Shown in pieces: positions 26,842 through 37,670 of a stretch of 64,000 bases of DNA (positions within the stretch are counted from its first letter, which is position 1; every line of letters begins with the position of its first letter). The DNA is from Acidobacteriota bacterium (GTDB lineage: Bacteria; Acidobacteriota; Thermoanaerobaculia; Multivoradales; Multivoraceae), in assembly GCA_028875725.1 (NCBI GenBank), contig JAPPCR010000006.1:1-64000 (forward strand). Direction: 5' to 3'. Under the pieces are notes generated by a model. It was not told where the DNA came from. It ran no database searches and was given only the letters and a program-made list of their open reading frames with translations. A program made the position numbers and the translations under genes.

Positions 26842-26903
26842 TCCGTGCGCTCGATGACGGACGCACGGACTGGGGCGCGAATGGCGCGGCCGCGCCATTC
26901 GCG
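26842..26903 (+). repeat. Two adjacent GC-rich palindromes before tRNA-Pro
   Basis: The first hairpin has a perfect 8-bp stem (tccgtgcg at 26842-26849 with cgcacgga at 26862-26869). The second, 26876-26903, is a perfect 28-base palindrome with half-site cgcgaatggcgcgg. The layout atccg-stem-cggactg followed by a second hairpin with a ggcgcg/cgcgcc centre recurs at 44253-44313 with different stem sequences. They may process or terminate the transcript, or be a small mobile palindrome. Confidence 0.75.
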
Positions 26904-26913
26904 TTCGGTGCGG

Positions 26914-26990
26914 CGGGGCGTAGCTCAGCCTGGTAGAGCGCACGGTTCGGGACCGTGAGGCCGGAGGTTCAAATCCTCTCGCCCCGACCA
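26914..26990 (+). tRNA. tRNA-Pro (anticodon CGG)
   Basis: A full 77-nt cloverleaf can be folded. The acceptor stem is CGGGGCG (26914-26920) with CGCCCCG (26980-26986), the D stem GCTC/GAGC, and the anticodon stem CACGG/CCGTG (26941-26945 with 26953-26957). The anticodon loop TTCGGGA gives anticodon CGG at 26948-26950, which reads CCG proline codons. The T stem GGAGG/CCTCT holds TTCAAAT. G37 next to the anticodon is typical of proline tRNAs. The 3' CCA (26988-26990) is encoded in the gene. Confidence 0.97.
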
Positions 26991-27023
26991 TCTTGCCGCT
27001 TGCCGTCAAGTAGACTGTTGGCG

Positions 27024-28457
27024 ATGAACGCTCCGAAGCTGGCAGGTTCGGCGCGGCTGATCCTTGCCTTCATCCTGATCCTCCTCCCGCTGGCGCTGCT
27101 CGCCGCCGGACCGGCGCTGGAAGCAGAGGGCGATGGCGTTGCCGCGGAACCGGAAGTCGGGTCGGAATCCGATGTGGCTCCGCCGGCCGACGGGGATGCG
27201 GCCAGCGCGTCCGACCTCGACGCGGAGGCCGGGCCGGAGGTCATCGTCGCGAGGATCGACTCGGCGATCCAGGTCGTCGTGGCTGAATTCATGGAGCAGG
27301 TGACGACCGAGGCGGATCTGGCCCGAGCCGAGGCGCTCATCGTGGAGTTGTCGACCCCGGGCGGCGAGATGCAGGCCATGCGCGCCGTCTTCACCGCGTT
27401 TCTGGAAGCCGACACGCCGGTCGTCGTGTACGTCTCCCCGAGCGGCTCCCAGGCGGCATCGGCCGGCTTTTTCATCCTGCTCGGCGCGGACGTTGCGGCG
27501 ATGGCGCCCGGCACGAACACGGGCGCCGCCCACCCCGTGGCGGGCGGAGGTGGAGACATCCCGGGCGCGATGGGCGACAAGGTCACCCAGGACGCGGCGG
27601 CGACCGCCCGATCGCTCGCGGCGCGTCGCGGCCGCGACCAGGAGCTCGCCGAGGAGGCGGTGACCGAGAGTAGGTCGTTCTCGGCCGAGGAGGCGCTCGA
27701 AGCGGGCCTCGTCGATCTGGTCGCCCCCAGCCTGCAGTCGCTGCTGGTCGAACTCGACGGTCGCGTGGTCGAGAAGCGCGGCCAGGAGAGGACGCTCAGG
27801 ACCCGCGACGCCTCGGTCCGCCGCGTCGAGATGTCCGCCTTCCAGCGGATCCGTTCGACGATCGCGCACCCGAACATCGCGATCCTTCTCATGTCCCTGG
27901 GCTCGATCGGTCTGATCTTCGAAATCACCCACCCGGGTGCGATCTTCCCCGGTGTCGTCGGCGCCATCTGCCTGATCCTGGGACTCTGGGCGATGTCCGT
28001 GCTGCCGATCAACTACGCCGGACTGGCGCTGCTCCTGCTGGCCGGCGTGCTCTGGGTGCTGGAGATCAAGATTCCGAGCTTCGGCATGCTGACGCTTGCC
28101 GGCGCGATCTCGTTCTGTCTCGGGGCCATGATGCTGTTCCGGGACGCCGATCCCGCGTTGCAGGCGAGTCTCCGGCTGGTCGTGGCGATCGGCATCACGA
28201 TCGGCCTCCTGGCGCTGGCTCTGGGACGCCTGGCGCTCAAGGCTCAGTTCAGGCGGGTGGCGACCGGCAGCGAGGGACTGCTCGACGAACTCGGGCTGGT
28301 CAGCAGCGGCATCGCCGTCGGCGAGCCCGGCAAGGTCCGGTTGCACGGTGAGATCTGGAACGCGGAAGCGGATGTCGCCGTGGCCGAGGGCGACCGCGTC
28401 CGGGTCGTCCAGGTGGATGGGATGACCCTGCACGTGGAACCGGTTCGGGACTCGTGA
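27024..28457 (+). CDS. NfeD-family membrane serine protease
   Basis: This 477-residue protein is long-form NfeD: a signal sequence, then a ClpP-like serine protease domain at about residues 70-250, several membrane helices at about 290-420, and a C-terminal OB domain. The catalytic serine lies in SPSGSQAASAGFF and the probable lysine in GDKVTQDAAATARS, forming a Ser-Lys dyad, and VELSTPGGEMQAMRAVF is the family opening. It works with slipin/stomatin partners to cut their C-termini, and the next gene is a slipin. ATG 27024 was chosen because the upstream frame runs through the tRNA. Confidence 0.92.
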   Translation: MNAPKLAGSARLILAFILILLPLALLAAGPALEAEGDGVAAEPEVGSESDVAPPADGDAASASDLDAEAGPEVIVARIDSAIQVVVAEFMEQVTTEADLARAEALIVELSTPGGEMQAMRAVFTAFLEADTPVVVYVSPSGSQAASAGFFILLGADVAAMAPGTNTGAAHPVAGGGGDIPGAMGDKVTQDAAATARSLAARRGRDQELAEEAVTESRSFSAEEALEAGLVDLVAPSLQSLLVELDGRVVEKRGQERTLRTRDASVRRVEMSAFQRIRSTIAHPNIAILLMSLGSIGLIFEITHPGAIFPGVVGAICLILGLWAMSVLPINYAGLALLLLAGVLWVLEIKIPSFGMLTLAGAISFCLGAMMLFRDADPALQASLRLVVAIGITIGLLALALGRLALKAQFRRVATGSEGLLDELGLVSSGIAVGEPGKVRLHGEIWNAEADVAVAEGDRVRVVQVDGMTLHVEPVRDS

Positions 28458-28486
28458 ATCACTCTCCAGAAAGGACCTGAATCCGT

Positions 28487-29266
28487 ATGACCACCCTTCC
28501 GTTCATTGGCTTCCTCGTCGTTGCGGGCCTCTTCCTGCTCACCAGGTGGATCAACGTCCTGGCCGAATACGAGCGTGCCGTCGTGTTCCGGCTGGGCCGG
28601 ATTCTGGAAAAGCCGAAGGGACCCGGCCTGGTGCTGGTGCTGTGGCCGATCGACCGCATGGTCAAGGTCTCGCTGCGCACCGTGGTGCTGGACGTGCCGC
28701 CTCAGGACATCATCACCAAGGACAACGTCTCCGTGAAGGTGAACGCGGTCGTCTACTTCCGCGTGCTGGAACCGACCAAGGCGATCGTGGAAGTCGAGAA
28801 CTTCCTGTTCGCGACCAGTCAGTTGGCGCAGACCACGCTGCGGTCGATCCTCGGCCAGACGGAACTGGACCAGTTGCTTAGCGAGCGGGAGACACTGAAC
28901 GACCAGCTCCAGACGGTGATCGACCAGCAGACCGACCCCTGGGGCATCAAGGTCTCCATGGTCGAGGTCAAGCACGTCGACCTGCCGCAGGAGATGCAGC
29001 GCGCGATGGCCAAGCAGGCCGAGGCGGAGCGCGAAAAGCGCGCCAAGGTGATTCACGCCAGCGGCGAGCTCCAGGCCTCCGAGTCCCTCGCCCAGGCGGC
29101 CAACGCGATCAGCGCGAATCCGGTCACGCTCCAGTTGCGTTACCTGCAGACGCTCTCGGACATCGCCACGGAACGGAACTCGACCATTCTCTTCCCGTTG
29201 CCGCTTGAGCTGTTGAGGGCCTTCGGGAGCTTCCTGGGCCCATCGCGGCAAGAACCCGAAGAGTGA
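28487..29266 (+). CDS. Slipin / stomatin-like SPFH protein
   Basis: The 259-residue protein has one N-terminal membrane helix and an SPFH domain ([20 protein letters not shown] through [20 protein letters not shown]), followed by a coiled-coil segment ([20 protein letters not shown]) and a short C-terminal tail ending [13 protein letters not shown]. Slipins form membrane ring assemblies and are substrates of NfeD. The gene lies 29 bases after nfeD with AAGGACC as a plausible ribosome-binding site. It overlaps the SPOR gene by 4 bases. Confidence 0.94.
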   Translation: MTTLPFIGFLVVAGLFLLTRWINVLAEYERAVVFRLGRILEKPKGPGLVLVLWPIDRMVKVSLRTVVLDVPPQDIITKDNVSVKVNAVVYFRVLEPTKAIVEVENFLFATSQLAQTTLRSILGQTELDQLLSERETLNDQLQTVIDQQTDPWGIKVSMVEVKHVDLPQEMQRAMAKQAEAEREKRAKVIHASGELQASESLAQAANAISANPVTLQLRYLQTLSDIATERNSTILFPLPLELLRAFGSFLGPSRQEPEE

Positions 29267-29820
29267 GCCGCGAAGCCTACGAAGCGTATGAGGTCACCCT
29301 CAGCAACACCCAGATTGCCGCGTTCGTAGCACTTCTGGTTCTGGCGGTAGTGGGCGCCTTCGCGGCGGGAGTCTGGTGGGGTCAGTCGAAAGCCACAGAC
29401 CTCGCCGGAGTTCAGGAGGAGGAGGCGCCCGCCTCCGAACCGGCCCTGTCCGTGGTTGAACCGCCTGCCGCCGCGACGGAACCGGAGCCCGCCGAGGTCG
29501 TCCGTTTCTTCGGCGTGGCCGGCGATGAAGAAGCCGGCGCCGGCGGTGCCGCTGCCGCGGCCGACGCGCCGAGCCAGGCCGTGGGTGCCGCCCTGGTGGT
29601 CCAGGTGTTCTCGAGTGCCGATGCCCAGCAGGCGGCTTCGGTCGAGCAGAAGCTGCGGGCCGACGGCCACCGCGCCTTCCTGTCGCCGCAGACGCTGGAC
29701 GGTCAGGTGATGCAGCGTGTACGGGTCGGGCCGTTCGAGGACCAGGCCGCCGCCGGGGCCGCCGCGGAGCAGCTCGCGAAACAGTACGGACTCGAGACCT
29801 GGATCACGCCGAACAACTGA
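29263..29820 (+). CDS. SPOR-domain membrane protein
   Basis: The 185-residue protein has a short cytoplasmic start, one transmembrane helix (residues about 17-40), an acidic proline/alanine-rich linker, and a C-terminal SPOR domain from about residue 108 ([20 protein letters not shown] through [15 protein letters not shown]). SPOR domains bind denuded glycan at the division septum, so it is probably an FtsN/DedD-like division accessory. GTG 29263 overlaps the slipin stop. Confidence 0.9.
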   Translation: MSREAYEAYEVTLSNTQIAAFVALLVLAVVGAFAAGVWWGQSKATDLAGVQEEEAPASEPALSVVEPPAAATEPEPAEVVRFFGVAGDEEAGAGGAAAAADAPSQAVGAALVVQVFSSADAQQAASVEQKLRADGHRAFLSPQTLDGQVMQRVRVGPFEDQAAAGAAAEQLAKQYGLETWITPNN

Positions 29821-29867
29821 ACGCCCGCCCGGTCGGCCCGCGGGGAACTCCGCGGAACGGGCGGCGG

Positions 29868-31456
29868 TTGCTGTTCCGGTCGCTCTGGTTTCAACTCGCC
29901 CTGAGTGCGGGCGGTGGGGTCTGGTGGGCGTACTGCTTCGATCAGCGGCCCGGGTTGCTGTTGCCGCTCGCCGCGGCGGTGCCCGTGTTCGCCATCGCCG
30001 CCGTACCGGGCGGTTCCGTTCCGCCGCCCGCGGCCGGTCGTCGGAACCCGTACGCGGGTGGCGCGCGGACGCGCCACCCGGGTTCATTGCGCCGCCTGTT
30101 GCTGGGGTGGTTGCATGGCTTGGTGGCGTGGCTGGTCGCGGTACCGTGGATCGCCAGCACGCTGGAGATCTACGGTGGTCTGCCCGGCTTCGCGTCGGCG
30201 CTGCTCCTGGGTCTGCTGGCGATCTACCTGGGGCTCTACCACGGCCTGTTCTGCTGGCTCGCGGGCCGGCTGCTCGCTCGCGGCGATGCGCTGTCCCTCC
30301 TGCTCGCGCCGGCGGTCTGGGTCGCTCTGGAGTGGGTTCGCGGGCTCGGCCCCTCAGGGTTCCCGTGGAACCTGCTCGCCTACGCCTGGGTGGACGTTCC
30401 CGGGGCTCTCGACGCGACCCGCTGGATCGGAAGTTGGGGCCTCTCGTTCCTGGTCGCCGCCACCGGTTTCGCCCTGTTTCTCCTCGTTGACCGGGAGAGG
30501 CGCCGCGGGGCGGCAGCGGCTCTGGTCGCGGTCGCGGCCATCCTCTCGATCGCGCGTTGGACCAACCTGGATCGGCCGCCCGGGAACGAGCGCCGCCTCG
30601 ACGTGGCGGTGGTGCAGCCCAACATCCACATGGCGACCGCGGCAATGGTCGACGGAGGACCGGACGACCAGTTCGCCGACCTCGCCTCGAATCAGGAGCG
30701 GCTCTTCGCGCTCAGCCGCGAGGCCTGCGAACCCGGGCGACTCGTCGTCTGGCCCGAGAGCGCCGGCTGGCCGTACCAGGTGGAACGGGACGGCGCCTTC
30801 GCCGGCGATCTCGAGGAAGTCATCGCGGGTGGCTGCTCCCTGCTGCTCAACAGCGCGCGCTGGGACCGGTCGGCCCCGGAGGAGCGGGCGTTCAACGCGG
30901 CCTATCTGTTGACGCCCGGTTCGGGCCGCGCCCGGCGCCAGACCTACGACAAGATGCACCTCGTTCCCTTCGGCGAGTACGTGCCGTTCGGCCGCCATCT
31001 GCCGGCGGTACGCCAGTTGGCGCGCCAGGCCGGGGGTTTCTCGCCCGGCGACGAGGTTCGCCTCCTCGACGCGGACGGCGCCGTGCTGGGAGTGTCGATC
31101 TGCTTCGAGATCGTCTTCCCGGAGCAGGTTGCGGCCCGCGTGCGGCGCGGAGCGAACCTCCTCGTCACGATCACGAACGACTCCTGGTACGGCCGAACGT
31201 GGGCGCCCCACCAGCACCTGCGACCCGCCCGTTTCCGCGCGGCCGAGAACGGACGGCCGCTCGTCCGGGCCGCGATCACCGGCATCTCGGCCGTGATCGA
31301 CCGGCGGGGACGGGTGCTGGCCGACTCACCGATCGACGAGGCGATGGTCATGAGGGCCCAGGTCGTTCCGCTTGGCGGCATGACTCCCTTCGCCCGCGCG
31401 CCGCTGCTCGTGCCTCTGCTTTGCGTGGCGCTCGCAGGCTTTGCCATACTGCGCCG

Positions 31457-31460
<4 letters not shown>
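29868..31460 (+). CDS. lnt: Apolipoprotein N-acyltransferase
   Basis: Lnt (530 residues from TTG 29868) adds the third acyl chain to lipoproteins at the outer face of the inner membrane. It has about six N-terminal membrane helices and a C-terminal nitrilase domain. The catalytic triad is visible: E297 (VVWPESAGWP), K362 (YDKMHLVPFGEYVPFG) and C412 (VSICFEIVFPE). The start is uncertain: TTG 29868 is the only standard start codon nearby, but the frame stays open upstream with CTG at 29817. A 26-base perfect hairpin falls inside codons 63-71. Its TGA overlaps the prfB ATG. Confidence 0.92.
30055..30080 (+). repeat. Perfect GC palindrome inside the lnt reading frame
   Basis: cgggtggcgcg (30055-30065) pairs exactly with cgcgccacccg (30070-30080) around the loop cgga. 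The centre ggcgcg-(c)gga-cgcgccacc is shared with the hairpin at 44289-44313. It falls in the loop between early membrane helices of Lnt, encoding about AGGARTRHP, where the family is variable. It may be an in-frame insertion of a small palindromic element. Confidence 0.7.
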
Positions 31461-32565
<1,105 letters not shown>

Positions 32566-32582
<17 letters not shown>

Positions 32583-34212
32583 CAGCGCCCCCGCAGTCGA
32601 CTTCGTGTCGCCGCTGCCTCCGGTCAGGTCGGGGATCGCGGACTACAGCGTCGACCTGCTCGACGAACTCGCACCGCTGTGCGACCTGCGCCTGGTCCGC
32701 CTGCCTGGGCAGGAGATCGCGTCCCACGTCCTGGACCGATACCAGGTGGTCGACGCCGCGGCGCTCGACCCGACCGTACGCCTGCCCTTCTACCAGATGG
32801 GCAACAACGTCTACCACGAGGGCGTCCGCCGGCTCGCCCTGGATTTTCCGGGGGTCGTGACCGTGCACGACCTGCGCCTGCACCACCTGCTGGTCGAGTC
32901 GACCCTGGCCTCCGGGGATCTCGATGCCTACGTCAGCGGCCTCGGCGAGGAGCACGGCTGGGAGGGCGCGGCCGCGGCGCTGTCGATCCGTTGGGGTGGC
33001 CACGGCCGGGCGCGGCTGTTCGAGATGCCGGCGCACCGCTCCCTGTTGCTCCGGCAGCGGGGCCTCCTGACGCATAGCGATTGGGGTCTCCGGTTCCTTG
33101 AGGAGGAGCTGGGCCAGGAGTCGGGGCGGGCCGGGGGCCGGCTGCCGCCGATGCGCCGGGTGCCGATGCCGATGCCGGCGCCCGCTCTACCCGGGCCCGA
33201 GCAGGCGGCGGTCTGGCGGCGGCGAGCCGGCGTTCCTCGCTCGGCGGTCCTGATTGGCTCTTTCGGCTTCCAGACGCCGATCAAACGCACGGACGTGCTG
33301 CTGCGCGTTCTCGCCGAGCCGGGGATGGAGCAGGCGTATGCGCTGGTAGTGGGAGATGTCGCGCCGGAACTCGATCTCGACGCCCTGGCCCGGGACCTGG
33401 GGGTCCAGGATCGGGTCACGATGGCCGGCTTTCTAGACACGGCGACGTTCCCGACGGCCATCGCCGCCTGCGATCTGTGCCTCAACCTGCGCTACCCGAG
33501 CGCGGGCGAAACCTCGGCCTCGCTGCTTCGCATCCTCGCGCTGGGCCGGGCCGCGGTGGTCTCCGACTACGCCCAGTTCGTTGAACTGCCGAACGACATC
33601 GTGATCAAGGCTCCGCTCAAGGACGATCCGGGCGCTGAGGCCGGCGCGCTCGCGTTCCTGCTGCGGGGTCTTCTCGCCGCGCCGGACCGGCTCGCCGGGA
33701 TGGGCGCCGCGGCGCGGGCCTTCATCGAGCGCGAGCACCGGCCGGCGTCGGTGGCGCGGGCGGTCTTCGAGGCTCTGGACGAGTGGTCGCGCGCTCCGGT
33801 CGGAGAGCGGCCGGCGCCACGGCCGCCGCAGCCGCCATCCCCCACCTCCTTGACCTGGGGCTGGTTGCCGGGGCGGATCGAGGTGGAGGGCTGCGACCCG
33901 CCCTGGCCGGATGGCGAGCGTCGTTCGATCGAACTCGTCGTCGCGAACACGGGCTTCGCCACCTGGCTCTCGGGCCACAACCAGGACGGCGGCGTCGTGC
34001 TCGAGCCCCAGCTCTGGAGCGGTGGGCGGGACCTGTTCCGGGGCAGGCCCTGGATTCCGCTGCCGCGGGACCTGCCGCCGGGCGACTCGTGCCGGATCCC
34101 CCTCAAGCTCCGGCGACCGATCGGCCGGGCCCGGCTCCGGTTCGAGCCGCACCTCTTCGGCGGCGGTTCGATGACTCTCTGCGGCGCAACCGCCTTCGAC
34201 CGCGCACTGTGA
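32566..34212 (+). CDS. GT-B glycosyltransferase with C-terminal beta-sandwich domain
   Basis: The 548-residue protein opens with a short GT-B N-terminal domain (VDFVSPLPPVRSGIADYSVD) and has a GT4/GT1-like C-terminal nucleotide-sugar domain. The latter shows SFGFQTPIKRTDVLLRVLAE, VVGDVAPELDLDALARDLGV, and the donor-site region YPSAGETSASLLRILALGRA with a glutamate. Residues from about 430 form an extra domain with an Ig-like pattern (VVANTGFATWLSGHN and RARLRFEPHLFG), perhaps sugar- or partner-binding. ATG 32566 overlaps prfB by 17 bases. The acceptor is unknown; polysaccharide or protein glycosylation at the envelope is likely given the following membrane protein. Confidence 0.85.
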
Positions 34213-35954
34213 TCCACGGCACGGTCGGGCGGCGGTGGTCCTGGCTTCTGCTCGCCGGACTGCTGCTCGCCCTGCTCGCGTCCGCGGTACGGTCGGATGC
34301 CGTCGGCGCCGGGGAGCGGGAAATCACGTTCCGTATGGCGGCGCTGAGTCTGGCCTGGGATGGCGACCTGACCTACGGGCGCGTGGACTACGACCGCTAC
34401 GTCCGCCTCCTCGGGGGAGAGCCTGCCGCGATCGCTCTGGAAAGCAGCTCCGGCGGCGCCCGCATCGGTTTCGCGCGGCCGCCTGCCTACGCCTTGCTGG
34501 CGGCGCCGTTCGTCCGCATCTCTCCGCGGTGGGGGCCGCCGCTGCTGAACTGGCTGCTGCTGGCGGTTGCCGCGGCCGGCTCGGCCCTGGTGCTCGAGCG
34601 TCGCATCGGTCCCTGGGCGCCGGCCTGGATCGCCGTCTTCGTCGCTGGCACGACGGCCTTCACCCTGTTGCCGCTGCCATCGCCGGGGACGTTCCGCCTC
34701 GCCGCATCGGCTTTGGCATGGACGCTCGTCGTTCATGTGATGCCGGCTTCAGGCCGGCGACCGCTTCGAGGCGCAGCGCTTCGCTGGTCTCTCGTCGGTT
34801 TCCTGCTCGCCCTCGCGACGGTCGCCTCCGCCGACGGCCTGAGCCTGTTGCCGGCCCTGGCGGCGGCCGCCTGCCTGGCGCTGCTTCAGCCGCGACGGGG
34901 AGCCGCCTTCCTCGCCCTCGCCATGACGGCGGTGCTGACCGCGGGCGCGTCTCTCGGCGTCTCGGCTCTGGCGCGCGGCGGCTTCGCGGCGGTGGAGCGC
35001 GCCGTCTTCGATCCCTCGACCGGCTTCCCGGCGGTCGACTTCGAAGCGGAGGAGTGGAGCCTCGACCCGGCATCCGCGCGATCGCTGCCGCTTCGTCCCG
35101 CGCCGGACCTGGGGGCCGTCCTGGCTGTGGACTCCGAGACCCTCTTCCATGCGGTCGCCGGCCGGACGATCGGAATCGCGCCGTACTGTGCACCCCTGGT
35201 GTGGGCGGCGCTCTCGGGCCTGTTCGTCGCCGGTTGGCGGCGGGCGCTCCTCCTTGGCGGGATCGCCTCGGTCGCCGCGCGCGTTGTTCTCTTCCCGTTC
35301 GACCTCGGCGATGAGTCGGTGCTTTGCGGCCCCGGCGGGATCGGCGCCGTTCTTCCGATGTTCTGGTTCCTCGCCGACCGGCTGCGGCTGGCGAGGATCG
35401 CCGCGGTCGCCGCCTCTTCGGCTCTCTTCCTGTACCCGCTCTGGCTGCGGCCCGCCGCGGCGTTCGGGCCGTCCCCGGCGCCCGAGGGTGCACTGCACCG
35501 TTTCCTGCCGGTGGAGACCGGCCAGCGTCCGCGGGCCGGAGAACCGGCGGACCTGTTCGCCGATGGCGTCTGGCTGCGGCCCGTTGCGGGCAGGATCACT
35601 TCGTTCGGTGAGTCGGGACTCCTGGTCGAAGGCGGGTCGGCGGAGTTTCTCGTCGCGTGGGAACCGGCCGCGCCCGCCAGCCGGGAGACGGACGACGAGG
35701 GGAGCCGGCCGCGGCTCCGGATTCTCCTGGAGCGGGAGGGCCCGGCCCTGGAGGTCGTGGGCGCCGAAGTCGAGGAGAGCAGGCCTCTTCCATCGGGCCG
35801 AAGGTCGGTGCGCCTGCTCCTGGACGCACCCGAAGCGCGCCACCGGATGTGGTGGTCGAACGGGTCCGTCGACCTGTTTCGACTGGGTCTGACTCTGGAC
35901 GGAGGCGACGATCCGGCGTCGAAGCACGTGCTGGGGATAGGGTCGGTGCCGTGA
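34209..35954 (+). CDS. Multi-pass membrane protein of unknown function
   Basis: The 581-residue protein begins with a membrane helix (WLLLAGLLLALLASAV), has a short extracytoplasmic loop with acidic and aromatic residues (WDGDLTYGRVDYDRYVRL), then about eight to ten more helices up to residue ~425, and a soluble C-terminal domain of ~150 residues. The layout resembles polytopic GT-C glycosyltransferases, but I could not identify their catalytic motif with confidence. GTG 34209 overlaps the stop of the glycosyltransferase gene, and its own stop overlaps the next GTG, so three genes are coupled. A role with the upstream glycosyltransferase in surface glycan synthesis is inferred. Confidence 0.7.
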   Translation: MIHGTVGRRWSWLLLAGLLLALLASAVRSDAVGAGEREITFRMAALSLAWDGDLTYGRVDYDRYVRLLGGEPAAIALESSSGGARIGFARPPAYALLAAPFVRISPRWGPPLLNWLLLAVAAAGSALVLERRIGPWAPAWIAVFVAGTTAFTLLPLPSPGTFRLAASALAWTLVVHVMPASGRRPLRGAALRWSLVGFLLALATVASADGLSLLPALAAAACLALLQPRRGAAFLALAMTAVLTAGASLGVSALARGGFAAVERAVFDPSTGFPAVDFEAEEWSLDPASARSLPLRPAPDLGAVLAVDSETLFHAVAGRTIGIAPYCAPLVWAALSGLFVAGWRRALLLGGIASVAARVVLFPFDLGDESVLCGPGGIGAVLPMFWFLADRLRLARIAAVAASSALFLYPLWLRPAAAFGPSPAPEGALHRFLPVETGQRPRAGEPADLFADGVWLRPVAGRITSFGESGLLVEGGSAEFLVAWEPAAPASRETDDEGSRPRLRILLEREGPALEVVGAEVEESRPLPSGRRSVRLLLDAPEARHRMWWSNGSVDLFRLGLTLDGGDDPASKHVLGIGSVP

Positions 35955-36532
35955 GCTGGATCCTCCAGATTCAAGGCCGGCTCGAGGGGTCGAGGCGGCT
36001 GCCCGCGGCGCCGGATGGCGAAGGCACCGGCGTCGCGGTCGTTGTGCCTCTGTACGTCGAGTCGGCCGAACTCTGGACGGTGTTGCGGGAAGAGCCGAAC
36101 GAGTCGCCTCCGCTCAGTTTCCCGGCGGCCGCCTTCGAGGGCGACGACCCGTGGCCGACCGTGGCGCGGCTCGGCAGCGTCGGTCTCGGTGTCGACCCGT
36201 CGCGAATCCTGCGGCTCGGCGAGCTGGACGAGGTCGGGGGCAGTGGCGGCTTCAGGATGCGGGCATGCGTGGTCGCGGTTCCGTCTCCCGAGGACGACGG
36301 CAGCAACACGGAGGCGCCGGGCGTTCGCCTCCCGCTCTCCGCGCTCCGGCACCCCCGGCTGGTGGAGGAACGGGCGTTCGAGATCGAGGGGCAGCAGGTG
36401 CCGCTCGCCGTCTACCACCTCGGGCGGCACCGCTTGTGGGGGCCGGCCCTCGACGTGCTGCTCAAGCTTCTGGAGGTGCTGGAACGCCCGGAAGCGGTGC
36501 GGGAGGCGCCGGTCGCTGCCAGCTTGAACTGA
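35951..36532 (+). CDS. Nudix-superfamily protein with degenerate Nudix box
   Basis: The 193-residue protein resembles CoA pyrophosphatase (NudL) in outline: [20 protein letters not shown], then [40 protein letters not shown], and [15 protein letters not shown] at the end. In NudL the second block reads SFPGG followed by the catalytic GX5EX7REUXEEXGU box; here the glycines and the REUXEE glutamates are missing. It is probably not a metal-dependent hydrolase. GTG 35951 overlaps the preceding stop. The assignment rests on pattern only. Confidence 0.6.
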   Translation: MSWILQIQGRLEGSRRLPAAPDGEGTGVAVVVPLYVESAELWTVLREEPNESPPLSFPAAAFEGDDPWPTVARLGSVGLGVDPSRILRLGELDEVGGSGGFRMRACVVAVPSPEDDGSNTEAPGVRLPLSALRHPRLVEERAFEIEGQQVPLAVYHLGRHRLWGPALDVLLKLLEVLERPEAVREAPVAASLN

Positions 36533-36608
36533 CGTTCCCAGCGCACGCTCAGGCGACGCTACAATGCCCCCGGATCCGACCCGCCGGGTTCCTGAACCAG
36601 GGGAGAAC

Positions 36609-37670
36609 ATGGCCGATATCGCGCGCATCGAAGAGCTGCTGGGCAGTGAGGCGGAGAGCCTCCTCGGACACGTCTGCAGGGGAATCCCGAAGGACCACCT
36701 GACGGTGCCGGGGCCCGACATCGTCGACCGGGCGTTCGGTCCCTCCGACCGGAACAACCGCACCCTGGCGAGCCTGGAACGTCTGCTCGGCCACGGCCGT
36801 CTCGGCGGTACCGGCTACGTGTCGATCCTTCCCGTGGACCAGGGCATCGAGCACTCGGGAGCTGCTTCGTTCGCTCCGAACCCGATCTACTTCGATCCCG
36901 AGAACATCATTCGGCTGGCGATCGAGGGCGGTTGCAACGGCGTCGCCTCGACCCTGGGCGTGCTGGGTAGCATCGGTCGCCGCTACGCGCACCGGATCCC
37001 CTTCATCGTCAAGCTCAACCACAACGAGAGCCTGACGTACCCGCATACCTACCACCAGGTCCTCTTCTCGCAGGTCGAGCAGGCCTGGGATCTCGGCGCC
37101 ACGGCGGTGGGCGCCACGGTGTACTTCGGCGCCGACGTGTGCCGCGAGGAACTGGTCGAGATCGCCGAGTGCTTCCAGCAGGCACACGAACTCGGCATGG
37201 CCTGCATTCTCTGGTGCTACCTCCGCAACAGCGCGTTCGTCGTCGACGGCGTCGACTACCACGACTCGGCGGATCTCACCGGGCAGGCGAACCACATCGG
37301 CGTGACGATCGAGGCGGACATCGTCAAGCAGAAGCAGGCGACCAAGAACGGCGGCTACCCGGCGGTCGGCTTCGGCAAGACCCATGACCTCGTCTACAGT
37401 GACCTGGTGTCCGACCACCCCGTCGACCTGGTGCGTTGGCAGGTCGCGAACTGCTACATGGGCCGGGTCGGTCTGATCAACTCCGGCGGTTCGTCAGGGG
37501 GCGCCGGCGACCTGGCGGCCGCTGTCCGGACTGCTGTGATCAACCGCCGCGCCGGCGGCCAGGGACTGATCTCCGGCCGCAAGGCGTTCCAACGGCCGAT
37601 GGCGGAGGGCGTCGAACTCCTGAACCACATCCAGGACGTCTACCTCTGCGAGGACCTCACGATCGCGTAG
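36609..37670 (+). CDS. fbaB: Fructose-bisphosphate aldolase class I (FbaB/DhnA type)
   Basis: This 353-residue enzyme cleaves fructose 1,6-bisphosphate through a Schiff base. Family features are [52 protein letters not shown] and the phosphate-binding [15 protein letters not shown], then [18 protein letters not shown] 36609 has GGGAGAA upstream. It sits 76 bases after the Nudix-like gene and is convergent with the patatin gene, whose coding region overlaps its last bases (37657-37670). Confidence 0.94.
   Translation: MADIARIEELLGSEAESLLGHVCRGIPKDHLTVPGPDIVDRAFGPSDRNNRTLASLERLLGHGRLGGTGYVSILPVDQGIEHSGAASFAPNPIYFDPENIIRLAIEGGCNGVASTLGVLGSIGRRYAHRIPFIVKLNHNESLTYPHTYHQVLFSQVEQAWDLGATAVGATVYFGADVCREELVEIAECFQQAHELGMACILWCYLRNSAFVVDGVDYHDSADLTGQANHIGVTIEADIVKQKQATKNGGYPAVGFGKTHDLVYSDLVSDHPVDLVRWQVANCYMGRVGLINSGGSSGGAGDLAAAVRTAVINRRAGGQGLISGRKAFQRPMAEGVELLNHIQDVYLCEDLTIA

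Noticed and set aside
26955..27023. Start of the NfeD frame inside the tRNA gene
   Set aside because: The frame is open only because the tRNA has no stop in that phase; ATG 27024 gives a proper signal sequence.
34743..34760. Short hairpin gccggc-ttcag-gccggc in the membrane-protein gene
   Set aside because: A 6-bp GC stem is expected by chance in this composition, and no close copy with shared flanks was found.
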